10,152 bases of DNA from Actinomycetota bacterium (GCA_026392575.1 JAPLBU010000178.1:1-10152); one strand, 5' to 3'. Shown: positions 1 to 6,882, counted from the stretch's first letter. Numbers and translations are program-made. The notes: generated by a model not told the origin, from the sequence alone.

Positions 1-32
1 CCGTTGATCCAATGCGTGATACGTGCGGTCAT
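1..32 (-). CDS. Start of a probable methylmalonate-semialdehyde dehydrogenase (partial, runs off the left edge)
   Basis: Only ten codons and two bases are inside the window. An ATG at 30-32 (read leftwards) has GGAGG at 41-45, eight bases upstream, which is a strong ribosome binding site. The peptide is MTARITHWING. The HWI-x-G pattern directly after the start is typical of the N-terminus of CoA-acylating methylmalonate-semialdehyde dehydrogenases (MmsA), which convert methylmalonate or malonate semialdehyde to propionyl- or acetyl-CoA. That resemblance is recalled, and ten residues cannot exclude another aldehyde dehydrogenase. It would be a sensible late step beside the CCR-like reductase upstream. 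A hairpin lies between the two genes, so it may have its own transcript. Confidence 0.5.
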   Translation of the reverse strand, partial: MTARITHWIN

Positions 33-73
33 GGCGTCTGCCTCCGGTTGAGTTGGTGACATTTGATAAGGGA

Positions 74-104
74 CGGGGCAGTGCCGACGATCAGCCCTGC
101 CCCG
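74..104 (-). terminator. Hairpin downstream of the CCR-like gene, possible terminator
   Basis: A perfect 8-bp inverted repeat, CGGGGCAG (74-81) and CTGCCCCG (97-104), with a 15-base loop, starts 27 bases after the stop codon at 131-133. No clear T-tract follows in the sense direction, only CCCTTATC. It is therefore either a U-tract-less terminator of the kind proposed in actinobacteria, or just an intergenic stem. The rest of the gap (33-130) holds the next gene's ribosome binding site and nothing else I recognise. Confidence 0.4.
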
Positions 105-130
105 CCGCGGAGATTCACATTCCAGGAAAG

Positions 131-1411
131 TCAGTCGCGACCGCTGCCCGGAGCGGCCGCACCAACGAGAGCAACGACGTTGCCGAAGACCTCTTCGCCG
201 CGGCCCATCCGTGCGTGGGCCTCAGCAATCTCGTCGAAGCGCACCGTGCGCCCCAGGGCGGGATCGATCTTGCCTTGGACAACGAGATCGTTGTACGCGA
301 TCGCCTGAACGTCATTCGTTCCGTGCGAACCCTGGAACCGCTTCTGGCGGGTCCAGTGGTAGCGCAGGTCCACCATCGCGTCATATCCGGTAGTGCCAGC
401 GCAGATCACGACCATGCCGCCGGGCTGACACACGAAGATGCTCGTCGGCACCGTAGCGGCTCCGGGATGCTCGAACACGATCGCCGGGTCCGTCCGTGAA
501 CCGACAATGTCCCAGACCGCCTTACCGAATGCGCGTGCACCAGCAGTCCATTGCTTCTGCCCTGCGGCATCATCGACCAGCGGGGGAATCCCCCAGTGAT
601 CAAAGTCGTTGCGGTTAATCCAGCCGGCTGCACCGAATTTCTCAGCGTAGGCACCACGCTCAGCATCCGAGACCACGGCCACGGGGATGGCCCCCGCGAG
701 CTTCGCGAGCTGTGTCGCCTGGGTCCCCAGCCCACCGGATCCGCCCCAGACCAGGACAACATCACCCTCGGAGACCGTGTTGCCTGCCCATCCATGGAGC
801 ATGCGGTAGGCGGTTGTGCCTACCAGTGTCGGAGCTGCCGCCTCCTCCCACGTCAGGTGGGCAGCCTTGGGAAGCACCTGATGTGCCTGCACTCGGGTGA
901 ACTGTCCGAAGGATCCGTAGTTGGTGTCGTATCCATAGATGCGCGCCGATGGCGCGATCATCGGGTCGCGCCCGCGAAGAACCCAGGCATCATCGGCATC
1001 CCACCACCCGGGATGCGTCACCACGTGCTGGCCGACCTCGATACCGGTCACATTCGATCCGACGGCATAGACGATTCCGGACGCATCGGAACCACCGATG
1101 TGGAAGTCCTCGGTCTCCCCGCGACGCTGCCGCGTGGAGATCTGGTCAACGGGGTAGCCACGAGCCGCCCAAACGTTGTTGAAGTTGATGCCGGCTGCCA
1201 TGACACCGATCAGGACCTCGTCCGGCCCGATCTCCGGTGTGCGCACAACCTCGGGAAGGAACGCTGTCGAAGGTTCACCGAATCGGTCCTGCCGAATGAC
1301 CTGCGCATGCATGAACTCGGGCACCTCGCCAACCGGCGGAAGCTGTCCTACGGGACTGGCTTCCAACCCAGCCGTGGCGACAGGAACTCGATCGCTGGTC
1401 TCAGTACTCAT
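131..1411 (-). CDS. Crotonyl-CoA carboxylase/reductase-family enoyl-CoA reductase
   Basis: This 426-residue zinc-free medium-chain dehydrogenase/reductase resembles crotonyl-CoA carboxylase/reductase (CCR), which reduces an enoyl-CoA with NADPH, in true CCRs with CO2 fixation. Family signatures are GINFNNVWAARG (74-85), YGSFGQFTRVQ (165-175), HLTWEEAA (185-192), the nucleotide loop GGSGGLG (223-229), FEHPG (313-317), GGMVVICAGTTG (341-352) and QGSH (360-363). His363 and Asn78/79 match positions I recall as part of the CO2 pocket, but carboxylation is not shown. Length is close to the usual 430-450. An ATG start is supported by AGAGGAGT at 1418-1425, six bases upstream. It lies 91 bp after the crotonase gene, probably on the same transcript. 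In this catabolic setting it may reduce a short or branched enoyl-CoA product. Plain acrylyl-/enoyl-CoA reductase activity is the main alternative. Confidence 0.85.
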   Translation of the reverse strand: MSTETSDRVPVATAGLEASPVGQLPPVGEVPEFMHAQVIRQDRFGEPSTAFLPEVVRTPEIGPDEVLIGVMAAGINFNNVWAARGYPVDQISTRQRRGETEDFHIGGSDASGIVYAVGSNVTGIEVGQHVVTHPGWWDADDAWVLRGRDPMIAPSARIYGYDTNYGSFGQFTRVQAHQVLPKAAHLTWEEAAAPTLVGTTAYRMLHGWAGNTVSEGDVVLVWGGSGGLGTQATQLAKLAGAIPVAVVSDAERGAYAEKFGAAGWINRNDFDHWGIPPLVDDAAGQKQWTAGARAFGKAVWDIVGSRTDPAIVFEHPGAATVPTSIFVCQPGGMVVICAGTTGYDAMVDLRYHWTRQKRFQGSHGTNDVQAIAYNDLVVQGKIDPALGRTVRFDEIAEAHARMGRGEEVFGNVVALVGAAAPGSGRD

Positions 1412-1502
1412 TGGGCTACTCCTCTGGTGTGGGGCAATCCGGCAGACAGGTTGGATGGATGCATCGGTCGAAAGGCGAGCTCAACTGGGAGGAACCCTCA
1501 GG

Positions 1503-2255
1503 TCAGACGGAGGGGACCCCATACGTGTCGGCGTGGGATTGGATTGACTCCGCCAGCAGTTCAAGGGTGCTTCCGAGTGCACTATCGGCATGCACACCCG
1601 CAAGGAGAAGTGCTTTGGCTCTCGCATAAGTGTCACGGGTCGAACCGCTCGCGAGACTCGCCGCGAGGTCTGTCGCTACGCGAGCGGCACCGCCCTCCTC
1701 GACCACCTTCATGATCAGTCCCGCGGCGAGCGCCTCGGCCGCGGTGAGTCGGACCCCGCCGAGAAGCACCGCCTGAGCTCGCGCGAGGCCGATCGCACGC
1801 GTCAGACGGAAGGTGCCTCCCCAGCCAGGCAGCATGCCCTTTGTGACTTCCGGCAACCCGAATTGCGCACCCTCGCCAGCAACACGAAGGTCACAGGCCA
1901 GAGCGAGCTCCAGACCGCCTCCCAGCGCATATCCCTCGATCGCCGCGACGACAAGGCACGGGTGTTCCTCGATCGACCGCATAAGCGCCTGGCCACGGGC
2001 CGTGTGCTCGATGCGCTGGTCAGCTGTCATCTCACGCACCGCCTTGAGATCCGAGCCGGCGCAGAAGGCAGCCGTTCCAGAGCCCGTGAGGACCAGAGCG
2101 CGAACCTCAGACGAGGTAGCTGCTTCTCGCAGCATCGCGTCGAGCGCGTCTATCGTCTCGTTGTCGAGTGCGTTCCGGCGCTCGGGTCGCGCGATTGTCG
2201 CAACCCAGACGGTGCCATCTTGGATGTCCCGACGAACTTCGAGCGACAAACTCAT
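1503..2255 (-). CDS. Enoyl-CoA hydratase/isomerase family protein (likely hydratase)
   Basis: This 250-residue crotonase-fold protein would hydrate a 2,3-double bond of an acyl-CoA. The oxyanion-hole segments are AFCAGSDLKA (63-72) and GYALGGGLELA (108-118). Both catalytic glutamates of classical hydratases are present: Glu116 in GGGLELA and Glu136 in FGLPEV, twenty residues apart as in rat mitochondrial hydratase. Length is ordinary. The ATG shares four bases (ATGA) with the stop codon of the amidohydrolase gene, and the upstream Shine-Dalgarno is weak, so translation is probably coupled to that gene. Next to a BadH-like dehydrogenase, a role like BadK (cyclohex-1-ene-1-carboxyl-CoA hydratase) is plausible, but sequence alone does not fix the substrate. 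Confidence 0.85.
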   Translation of the reverse strand: MSLSLEVRRDIQDGTVWVATIARPERRNALDNETIDALDAMLREAATSSEVRALVLTGSGTAAFCAGSDLKAVREMTADQRIEHTARGQALMRSIEEHPCLVVAAIEGYALGGGLELALACDLRVAGEGAQFGLPEVTKGMLPGWGGTFRLTRAIGLARAQAVLLGGVRLTAAEALAAGLIMKVVEEGGAARVATDLAASLASGSTRDTYARAKALLLAGVHADSALGSTLELLAESIQSHADTYGVPSV

Positions 2256-3103
2256 ATTCCGAAAACCCGCTTGGCGTTATCCGACATGACAGCCTGCAGG
2301 GTTTCCGGCTTGAGACCCAGTTCCTTAACCTGCTTCATGCTCTCCTCGTGGCGCACGAGCGGGTAGTCGGTACCCCAGATCGTCTTGCTCCGCCCGCGAC
2401 GCGAATCCATGAATTGGAGCATCTCCGGACGCCAGTACTTGGGTGCATAGCCCGAGGTCCCCAGGTAGACATTTGGGTGCTTTGAGGCAAGCGCGATGGC
2501 CTCCTCCACCCAGGGCCAGCCGGTGTGTCCGCAGACGATCTTCAGATTGGGGAAGTAGAGCGCCACCTCGTCCAGGAGCATCGGTCGCCCAACCTCGCCA
2601 GGCATGAAATCGAGTGTGTGGCCCATCGACACGGTGACGGTGGCACCCAGCTCTTCGCACTTCGCGTAGTACGGGAAGTACCACGCGTGGTTCGGAGGCA
2701 ACCCGAAGCCGTGCGGGTGGATGTGCAGGCCCTTGAATACCTTGTGCAGGATTGCGTCCTCCATCTCGCGAACACCGTCCATGCGCTTACGCGGGTTCAC
2801 GCCGTACCAGCCGAAGATCCGGTCGGGGAACTCCTCGTGGGCCTCCGCAACCTCCCAGACGTACGTCTCCTCGATCGCATGCTGATTCCAGTAGTCCCAC
2901 GTCAGCAATGTCGGAATGATGATCTGGCCGATCCCAAGCACTTCGAGATTCGCCATGAACTCCTTGACGGAGTAGCCACGCAAGTCTTTGAGCCGCCCAA
3001 TGGACTCGAAGATCCCGCTTTCCGAACTATCGAAGAAGTTGCGTCGAATGTTGTCTTCAGTGAAGTGCCCACACATGAAGTCGACGGCGAGGGGTGCGGT
3101 CAT
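2252..3103 (-). CDS. Amidohydrolase-2 family protein (COG2159-type TIM barrel) with atypical metal motif
   Basis: This 283-residue protein is related to ACMSD, gamma-resorcylate decarboxylase and similar metal-dependent hydrolases and decarboxylases. Visible family features are KGLHIHPHG (124-132), SMGHT (159-163), CGHTGWPW (191-198) with His193, WGTDYPL (243-249) with Asp246, and a C-terminal DNAKRVFGI like the family's NAxRLF ending. The N-terminal D-x-H-x-H motif is absent: after Asp8 come Phe, Met, Cys, Gly, then His13. Metal binding may therefore be altered, and the reaction cannot be named. The ATG start has TAAGGAG at 3110-3116, six bases upstream. It is the first gene after the promoter at 3188-3216 and overlaps the crotonase gene by four bases. 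It might hydrolyse or decarboxylate a ring intermediate as its CoA ester or free acid. Confidence 0.8.
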   Translation of the reverse strand: MTAPLAVDFMCGHFTEDNIRRNFFDSSESGIFESIGRLKDLRGYSVKEFMANLEVLGIGQIIIPTLLTWDYWNQHAIEETYVWEVAEAHEEFPDRIFGWYGVNPRKRMDGVREMEDAILHKVFKGLHIHPHGFGLPPNHAWYFPYYAKCEELGATVTVSMGHTLDFMPGEVGRPMLLDEVALYFPNLKIVCGHTGWPWVEEAIALASKHPNVYLGTSGYAPKYWRPEMLQFMDSRRGRSKTIWGTDYPLVRHEESMKQVKELGLKPETLQAVMSDNAKRVFGI

Positions 3104-3109
3104 GGGGTG

Positions 3110-3116
3110 CTCCTTA
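3110..3116 (-). promoter_or_regulatory. Strong ribosome binding site for the amidohydrolase gene
   Basis: TAAGGAG reads toward the ATG at 3101-3103 with a six-base spacer. It fixes the start of the first gene of the downstream transcription unit. Confidence 0.75.
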
Positions 3117-3187
3117 GGGATCGGGAGTTCATCAGCAGGACCAGGCGTGACGCGTCAATGACACCGCACATCTGCTCCAGCAGAGCG

Positions 3188-3216
3188 ACCCTATCGATCG
3201 ATCGATCGATCGTCAA
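3188..3216 (-). promoter_or_regulatory. Promoter for the amidohydrolase-crotonase-CCR unit
   Basis: In the sense direction a -35 box TTGACG (3211-3216) and a -10 box TAGGGT (3188-3193) are separated by exactly 17 bases (3194-3210). TAGGGT fits the actinobacterial TAnnnT form. Transcription would start near 3181, leaving a leader of roughly 78 bases before the ATG at 3103. The spacer consists wholly of ATCG repeat units, so a protein bound to this palindromic repeat would block RNA polymerase. This is read by eye and has no experimental support. Confidence 0.6.
3193..3212. repeat. (ATCG)5 perfect tetranucleotide repeat, candidate TetR operator
   Basis: Five exact copies of ATCG form a self-complementary tract, so several overlapping palindromes exist. 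It fills the spacer between the -35 and -10 boxes. The core TCGATCGATCGA differs by one base from TCGATCGTTCGA at 3900-3911 upstream of tetR. A repressor encoded by the adjacent tetR is the obvious candidate ligand. A tetranucleotide tract could also change length by slippage, which would alter promoter spacing in 4-bp steps. Confidence 0.6.
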
Positions 3217-3225
3217 GGAATTTGT

Positions 3226-3238
3226 GCACCACAGGTGC
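3226..3238. other. Short dyad GCACC-ACA-GGTGC just upstream of the -35 box
   Basis: A perfect 5-bp inverted repeat with a 3-base centre sits ten bases upstream of the -35 hexamer. This is a position where an activator or a second repressor site could lie. It is short enough to be chance, and I see no second copy in the other gaps. The rest of the 161-bp gap between tetR and the amidohydrolase gene shows nothing else. Confidence 0.25.
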
Positions 3239-3264
3239 CCAACGGGAAGCACACGCACCAGCTG

Positions 3265-3879
3265 TCAAGAAGACGGACTAGACGCCTCGGCGATCCCCTC
3301 AAAGAAGAGGCCCACGTACTCTGCGGAAATCGCGTTGAGTGTCAGGCGTCCCTTGGGTCGGTACCAGTTGGCTACATCGGTGATGGCTCCCAGGATCGCT
3401 CGGGTCGTCAGCCGCGCATCCGTTGCGCGGAGCTCACCTGCCTTCTGCCCCTCAATGATGATCGCGCGAAACATCCCCTCGTAGTTGTCGCGCATCTCCA
3501 GGATCAGCTGGAGGTCGTCGCCCTCGAGCGACCGGAGCTCGGTGTCCGCAACAACGGCTTCCTTGAGGTGATCGGCATGGAACATGATGTGGGCGTGCAC
3601 CGCCGCCTCCAACTGCTCACGAGCCGACGGCAGATCATCGATGGCTTCCGCAACCCGCTCAGTCATCTCCTGCATTGCTGTGGTCATGATCGCCATCAGC
3701 AGGTCCTGCTTGCTCGGGTAGTAGTGGTACAGCGTCGACATCTGCACCCCGACAGCACGTGCGACGTCACGCACGGAGGTTCCGTGATAGCCCCGCTCGA
3801 ACATGAGATCCACGGCCCGCGCGTACGCGAGTTCCCCCGTCGTCTTGTCACTACGGGCATGTACTGCCGACCGCGCCAT
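3265..3879 (-). CDS. TetR family transcriptional regulator, KstR2-like
   Basis: This 204-residue DNA-binding protein has a TetR N-terminal helix-turn-helix at about 34-53, TSVRDVARAVGVQMSTLYHY, followed by YPSKQDLL. The C-terminal ligand domain includes NWYRPKGRLT (171-180), then an AISAEYVGLFFEGI stretch. This resembles, from memory, the end of KstR2, the mycobacterial repressor that senses a CoA thioester of a steroid ring fragment. A CoA-ester inducer is therefore a reasonable guess. The ATG has GGGGA and GGAGG just upstream. It sits between the ligase/crotonase genes and the amidohydrolase unit, with candidate operators upstream of itself (3899-3912) and in the next promoter (3193-3212). 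That arrangement fits autoregulation plus control of the downstream unit. Confidence 0.9.
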   Translation of the reverse strand: MARSAVHARSDKTTGELAYARAVDLMFERGYHGTSVRDVARAVGVQMSTLYHYYPSKQDLLMAIMTTAMQEMTERVAEAIDDLPSAREQLEAAVHAHIMFHADHLKEAVVADTELRSLEGDDLQLILEMRDNYEGMFRAIIIEGQKAGELRATDARLTTRAILGAITDVANWYRPKGRLTLNAISAEYVGLFFEGIAEASSPSS

Positions 3880-3898
3880 GTTCCCCTGCCTCCACCCC

Positions 3899-3912
3899 GT
3901 CGATCGTTCGAC
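3899..3912. promoter_or_regulatory. Candidate TetR operator upstream of tetR
   Basis: GTCGATCGTTCGAC has perfect 5-base arms (GTCGA/TCGAC) around a 4-base centre. It lies 20-33 bases upstream of the tetR start, in the 50-bp gap after the preceding crotonase gene. A TAnnnT-like TACTAT (3919-3924) lies just upstream of it, but I see no convincing -35. The similarity to the (ATCG)5 tract near the next promoter is the main reason to take it seriously. Confidence 0.5.
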
Positions 3913-3929
3913 CGCCTGATAGTAGCCGC

Positions 3930-4721
3930 TCAGGGGCTAGAAGGCTCCGGCCTGCTCAGTACCGCATCCAAGCGTTGACGGGTTCCCTCGTCGCGGAGGA
4001 GTCGCCGGTTGGCGTCGATCTCAAATGCCGCTGACACAGACAATGTTGCTCTGGCCGACAGGCGGAGAGCATGAACCGTCGCTGCAACACCGCTCGGGGG
4101 AAAGCCAGCTATCTGAGTAGCCAATTGAATCGATGCCTTCACGGCCGCGCCATCCGCCGCGACCAGGTCGCATAGCCCGATCCGGTGGGCCTCGTCGGCA
4201 TCCACCGTCGCATTGCTGAGGATCATCCACGAGGCTCGGCCGTGCCCGATTAGTCGCGGAAGCCGCCAGGTCAGTCCGCCGGTCGGAACCAAGCCATGCG
4301 GTATATCGGCCGCGCAAAGTGTCGTCGAGGGTTCGGCCACCCGGATGTCAGCCATACACGCCAACTCCAGACCACCACCAAACGTCAGTCCGTTGAGTGC
4401 AGCAATTACGGGAAATCGAATCCTGGATATCACATCGCCAAGGTCGGCATATGCCGCGAGGTAGTGATGAGTCTCCTTCGCGGTCAGCTTCTGTAGCGCA
4501 CGCAAGTCACCACCCGCGCAGAATGCGCGCCCCGATCCCGTGAGTACCACAGACCGTACGTCATCTCGCATCCCCAATCGTTCGAACAAATCGATTAGGG
4601 CGATCATGTCTCTCGGTCGTAATGCATTGAGCACCTGTGGGCGCTCGAGTGAGACCAATGCAACCCCTGGGGCAACAATGTTCAGAGACGGCGCTCCGAG
4701 ACTGTTGTCGTCTTCGCTCAT
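3930..4721 (-). CDS. Enoyl-CoA hydratase/isomerase family protein with Asp at a catalytic Glu position
   Basis: This 263-residue crotonase-superfamily protein has oxyanion-hole segments AFCAGGDL (66-73) and NGLTFGGGLELA (110-121). Glu119 matches the first catalytic glutamate of classical hydratases. Twenty residues on, where the second glutamate is expected, there is Asp139 in AADIPHG. The reaction may therefore be isomerisation, hydrolysis or retro-Claisen ring cleavage (as in BadI-type enzymes) rather than simple hydration. The ATG start has AGAGGGG at 4727-4733. It follows the PaaK-like ligase by 47 bp and precedes tetR, so it likely belongs to the ligase operon. It is clearly diverged from the other crotonase at 1503-2255, so this is not a recent duplication. 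Confidence 0.85.
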   Translation of the reverse strand: MSEDDNSLGAPSLNIVAPGVALVSLERPQVLNALRPRDMIALIDLFERLGMRDDVRSVVLTGSGRAFCAGGDLRALQKLTAKETHHYLAAYADLGDVISRIRFPVIAALNGLTFGGGLELACMADIRVAEPSTTLCAADIPHGLVPTGGLTWRLPRLIGHGRASWMILSNATVDADEAHRIGLCDLVAADGAAVKASIQLATQIAGFPPSGVAATVHALRLSARATLSVSAAFEIDANRRLLRDEGTRQRLDAVLSRPEPSSP

Positions 4722-4768
4722 TGAGTCCCCTCTTCGCGATTCCCTGGAGCCAAGACACCAACAGTCAC

Positions 4769-6142
4769 TTAGTCGCGACTGCGCTCGTCCGTCCAGCGCG
4801 CGACCTTGTACTCACTGTGCTCCACCGAGCCAAGAACCACATCGAACCGCAGCCCCGTCGCGTGACGGAGCGCTTCGGCCACCGCCTCAGCCTTGCCGAT
4901 CTCGGAGTCGGGCATATCCTCAGCGAGCATCACCGTCACCTGTGCAACGTCCGCCTCACCCCTACTGGACAGGCGAATGTGGTACTCCTCAACGCCCGGC
5001 ACGGAGAAGACGGCCTTGTCAACAGCCTGGGGGTACACGTTGATGCCCTTGATCTTCTTGACTCCGTCGGTTCGCCCGATGGTGCCAACCTCGATACCCG
5101 AGAATGCACGGCCGCACGCACAGGTACCCGCAGCACGGTAGATCCCCCCGTCGTACAGTCGACATCGGATGAGCGGTGTGTCGCGGTGATACAGGCTCGT
5201 CACGAACATTTCGCCATACTCCCCGTCGGCGACCTGCAACCCCGTGACCGGGTCCAGCACCTCCACTAGGACGAACGGATCGATCGCGTGCAGCACTCCG
5301 GGTGATTTGGCTGATCCGAATCCGTGCTCGCAGGAGAAGAGGAAATCCGCCCGCATCTGCGCACACCCGAATCGGTCGAAGGCCTTCGCCCCCCATGCCT
5401 CTTCAAGCCGTTGGACATAACTCAGCCCTACGCCTTCGAGACCGGTGAGCAGTGTCCGAACACTCGAGCCGCTTACCGGCTCCTCGCTCACAGCAGCCAG
5501 GTGCGCGAAGTACGTCGTGGAGCCAAAGAGGCTCGTTGGAGCGAATTGCCGGATGACCTCTAGCTTGCGCTCGGCGTCGTAATTGCCAATCGGAAGGACG
5601 GACATGCCGAAACCGACGGCCGCCTGATACTCGACGCGGCCACCCGCCAGCATGGTGATTGGCAGCGTGAGCGCCATCTTCTCTCCGGCGGATAGGCCAG
5701 CCCACGTGAATCCATATCGGTACATGTCAACCATGGCAGCGACCTCAGAGGTCGTCTGCGCATGCAGCTCCGATCCACGGCCGCTTGTCCCACTGGTTGT
5801 GTAGTACTCGAGGGCCTCCCTCGGGTCCATCTCAGTCGAGAGTCTCGTTCCAACCGGAGGGTTAGCGACTTGATCCGCGAGGAACATCGACTTGTCCACC
5901 CAGGGAATGGCCAGGCGGAAATCATCGAGACTACGTACAGACGCGATGTCCACGCCTGCGGCATCCCAAACCGACCGGTAGAAGGGGTTCGTCTCATAGG
6001 TCCGCTGGATGATCCCTTCGAGCTTGGACCACTGAAGACCCCGCACTTGATCCGGATCGCCAAACTCGGTCTCGGCATCGTGAACGCGCGCGGCTGGCTG
6101 CCCCATCGAAGTCACCGGCTCAACCAACCATCGTGAGACCAC
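4769..6142 (-). CDS. PaaK-like (phenylacetate-CoA ligase family) acyl-CoA ligase
   Basis: This adenylate-forming enzyme of up to 457 residues would activate a carboxylic acid to its CoA thioester using ATP. The ATP-binding loop is TTSGTSGRGS (115-124). The CACGR pair of cysteines (331-335) resembles the PaaK zinc-site region. The hinge segment GRTDGVKKIKGINVYP (346-361) is characteristic of PaaK. A C-terminal SEYKVARW (443-450) supplies the probable catalytic lysine. The N-terminal YETNPFYR pattern (49-56) is also PaaK-like. The start is uncertain. GTG at 6140-6142 overlaps the dehydrogenase gene by 23 bp, with AGGTG rather far upstream. ATG at 6104-6106 would remove the overlap but lacks a clear Shine-Dalgarno. 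The cargo is unknown. Neighbours suggest a ring carboxylate rather than phenylacetate, as no paa ring-oxygenase genes are present here. Confidence 0.85.
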   Translation of the reverse strand: MVSRWLVEPVTSMGQPAARVHDAETEFGDPDQVRGLQWSKLEGIIQRTYETNPFYRSVWDAAGVDIASVRSLDDFRLAIPWVDKSMFLADQVANPPVGTRLSTEMDPREALEYYTTSGTSGRGSELHAQTTSEVAAMVDMYRYGFTWAGLSAGEKMALTLPITMLAGGRVEYQAAVGFGMSVLPIGNYDAERKLEVIRQFAPTSLFGSTTYFAHLAAVSEEPVSGSSVRTLLTGLEGVGLSYVQRLEEAWGAKAFDRFGCAQMRADFLFSCEHGFGSAKSPGVLHAIDPFVLVEVLDPVTGLQVADGEYGEMFVTSLYHRDTPLIRCRLYDGGIYRAAGTCACGRAFSGIEVGTIGRTDGVKKIKGINVYPQAVDKAVFSVPGVEEYHIRLSSRGEADVAQVTVMLAEDMPDSEIGKAEAVAEALRHATGLRFDVVLGSVEHSEYKVARWTDERSRD

Positions 6143-6878
6143 CGCTGACGCTGATCACCTGACCTGTCATGTAACTCGCTGCATCACTGGCTAGGAATCT
6201 GATGAGTGCGGCCGCATCAGACGGTTCAGCCACGCGCCGCAGAGGAATAGCTCGGATCAGCTTCTCGATCAGCTTCGGCGTGGACTCCATCTCGGCCTGC
6301 AGGAGCGGCGTCATCATCGGCCCGGGGCAGACGCAGTTCACGGTGACGTTGTACGGCGCCATCTCCCGAGCGAGCGACTTGGTCAGGGCCATGACACCAC
6401 CCTTAGCGGCCGCGTACACGGTCTCGCCCTTGCTGCCGACACGGCCCGCATCGGAAGCCACGCTGACAGTGGTTCCTGCCCCCTGCTCGACCAGGCTGGG
6501 CACCGTGGCGCGACACATGTAGAGCGTTCCCCACAGGTTGATGGCGACGATCTTCTCCCAGAACTCAAGGGACTGCTCCCAGAAGCGTCCCGGCTCATCC
6601 CACCCGGCCACGTTGCACACGGCATCCAGCCGCCCGAGGCGATCAACGGCCTCCTTGACGCCCGTCTCCACAGCATTCCAGTCGGAGATATCCGCGACGA
6701 TCGGGAAGGCCGTTGCATCGCCGAGCATGCCGATGGTCTCGTCCAGCCCCTTGGCGTTGATGTCCATGAGGGCCATGTGAGCCCCATCAGCTGCCGCCAT
6801 GATCGCCATGGCACGCCCCAATCCGGAGGCAGCCCCGGTGATGATGATTCGCTTGTCCGTCAGGGTGGCGCCAGTCAT
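6120..6878 (-). CDS. Short-chain dehydrogenase, BadH-like (2-hydroxycyclohexanecarboxyl-CoA dehydrogenase type)
   Basis: This 252-residue classical SDR has the nucleotide motif TGAASGLG (14-21), an acidic Asp39 at the end of the second strand (favouring NAD), NVAG (89-92), and the catalytic set Asn114, Ser142, Tyr155 and Lys159. The central and C-terminal parts, for example VASDAGRVGSKGE (140-152), NCVCPGP (181-187) and the final GQVISVSGGLTM, closely resemble Rhodopseudomonas BadH as I remember it. BadH oxidises 2-hydroxycyclohexane-1-carboxyl-CoA to the 2-oxo compound. An upstream GTG (6893) extends the frame by five residues, but AAAGAGGA at 6883-6890 lies within it and places the start at ATG 6878. 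The ligase gene overlaps its 3' end or follows it closely. A generic 3-oxoacyl reductase is the alternative. Confidence 0.85.
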   Translation of the reverse strand: MTGATLTDKRIIITGAASGLGRAMAIMAAADGAHMALMDINAKGLDETIGMLGDATAFPIVADISDWNAVETGVKEAVDRLGRLDAVCNVAGWDEPGRFWEQSLEFWEKIVAINLWGTLYMCRATVPSLVEQGAGTTVSVASDAGRVGSKGETVYAAAKGGVMALTKSLAREMAPYNVTVNCVCPGPMMTPLLQAEMESTPKLIEKLIRAIPLRRVAEPSDAAALIRFLASDAASYMTGQVISVSGGLTMVG

Positions 6879-6882
6879 GGGA

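Noticed and set aside
1412..1502. Gap between crotonase and CCR-like genes, examined for promoter or terminator
   Set aside because: Only the AGAGGAGT ribosome binding site stands out. No convincing hairpin or -35/-10 pair was seen.
551..1714. Long plus-strand open frame (387 codons)
   Set aside because: It lies opposite the CCR-like and crotonase genes, both with clear family motifs. Its translation is rich in Arg/His/Gly/Pro without recognisable domains, as expected for an antisense frame of GC-rich coding DNA.
3263..3268. A second TTGACA hexamer at the tetR 3' end
   Set aside because: At 17 bases downstream the sequence is CCCGTT, not TAnnnT, so it does not form a promoter as good as the one at 3188-3216.
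2525..3484. Long plus-strand open frame (319 codons)
   Set aside because: It is antisense to the amidohydrolase and tetR genes and runs across the intergenic promoter. It shows no protein family pattern.
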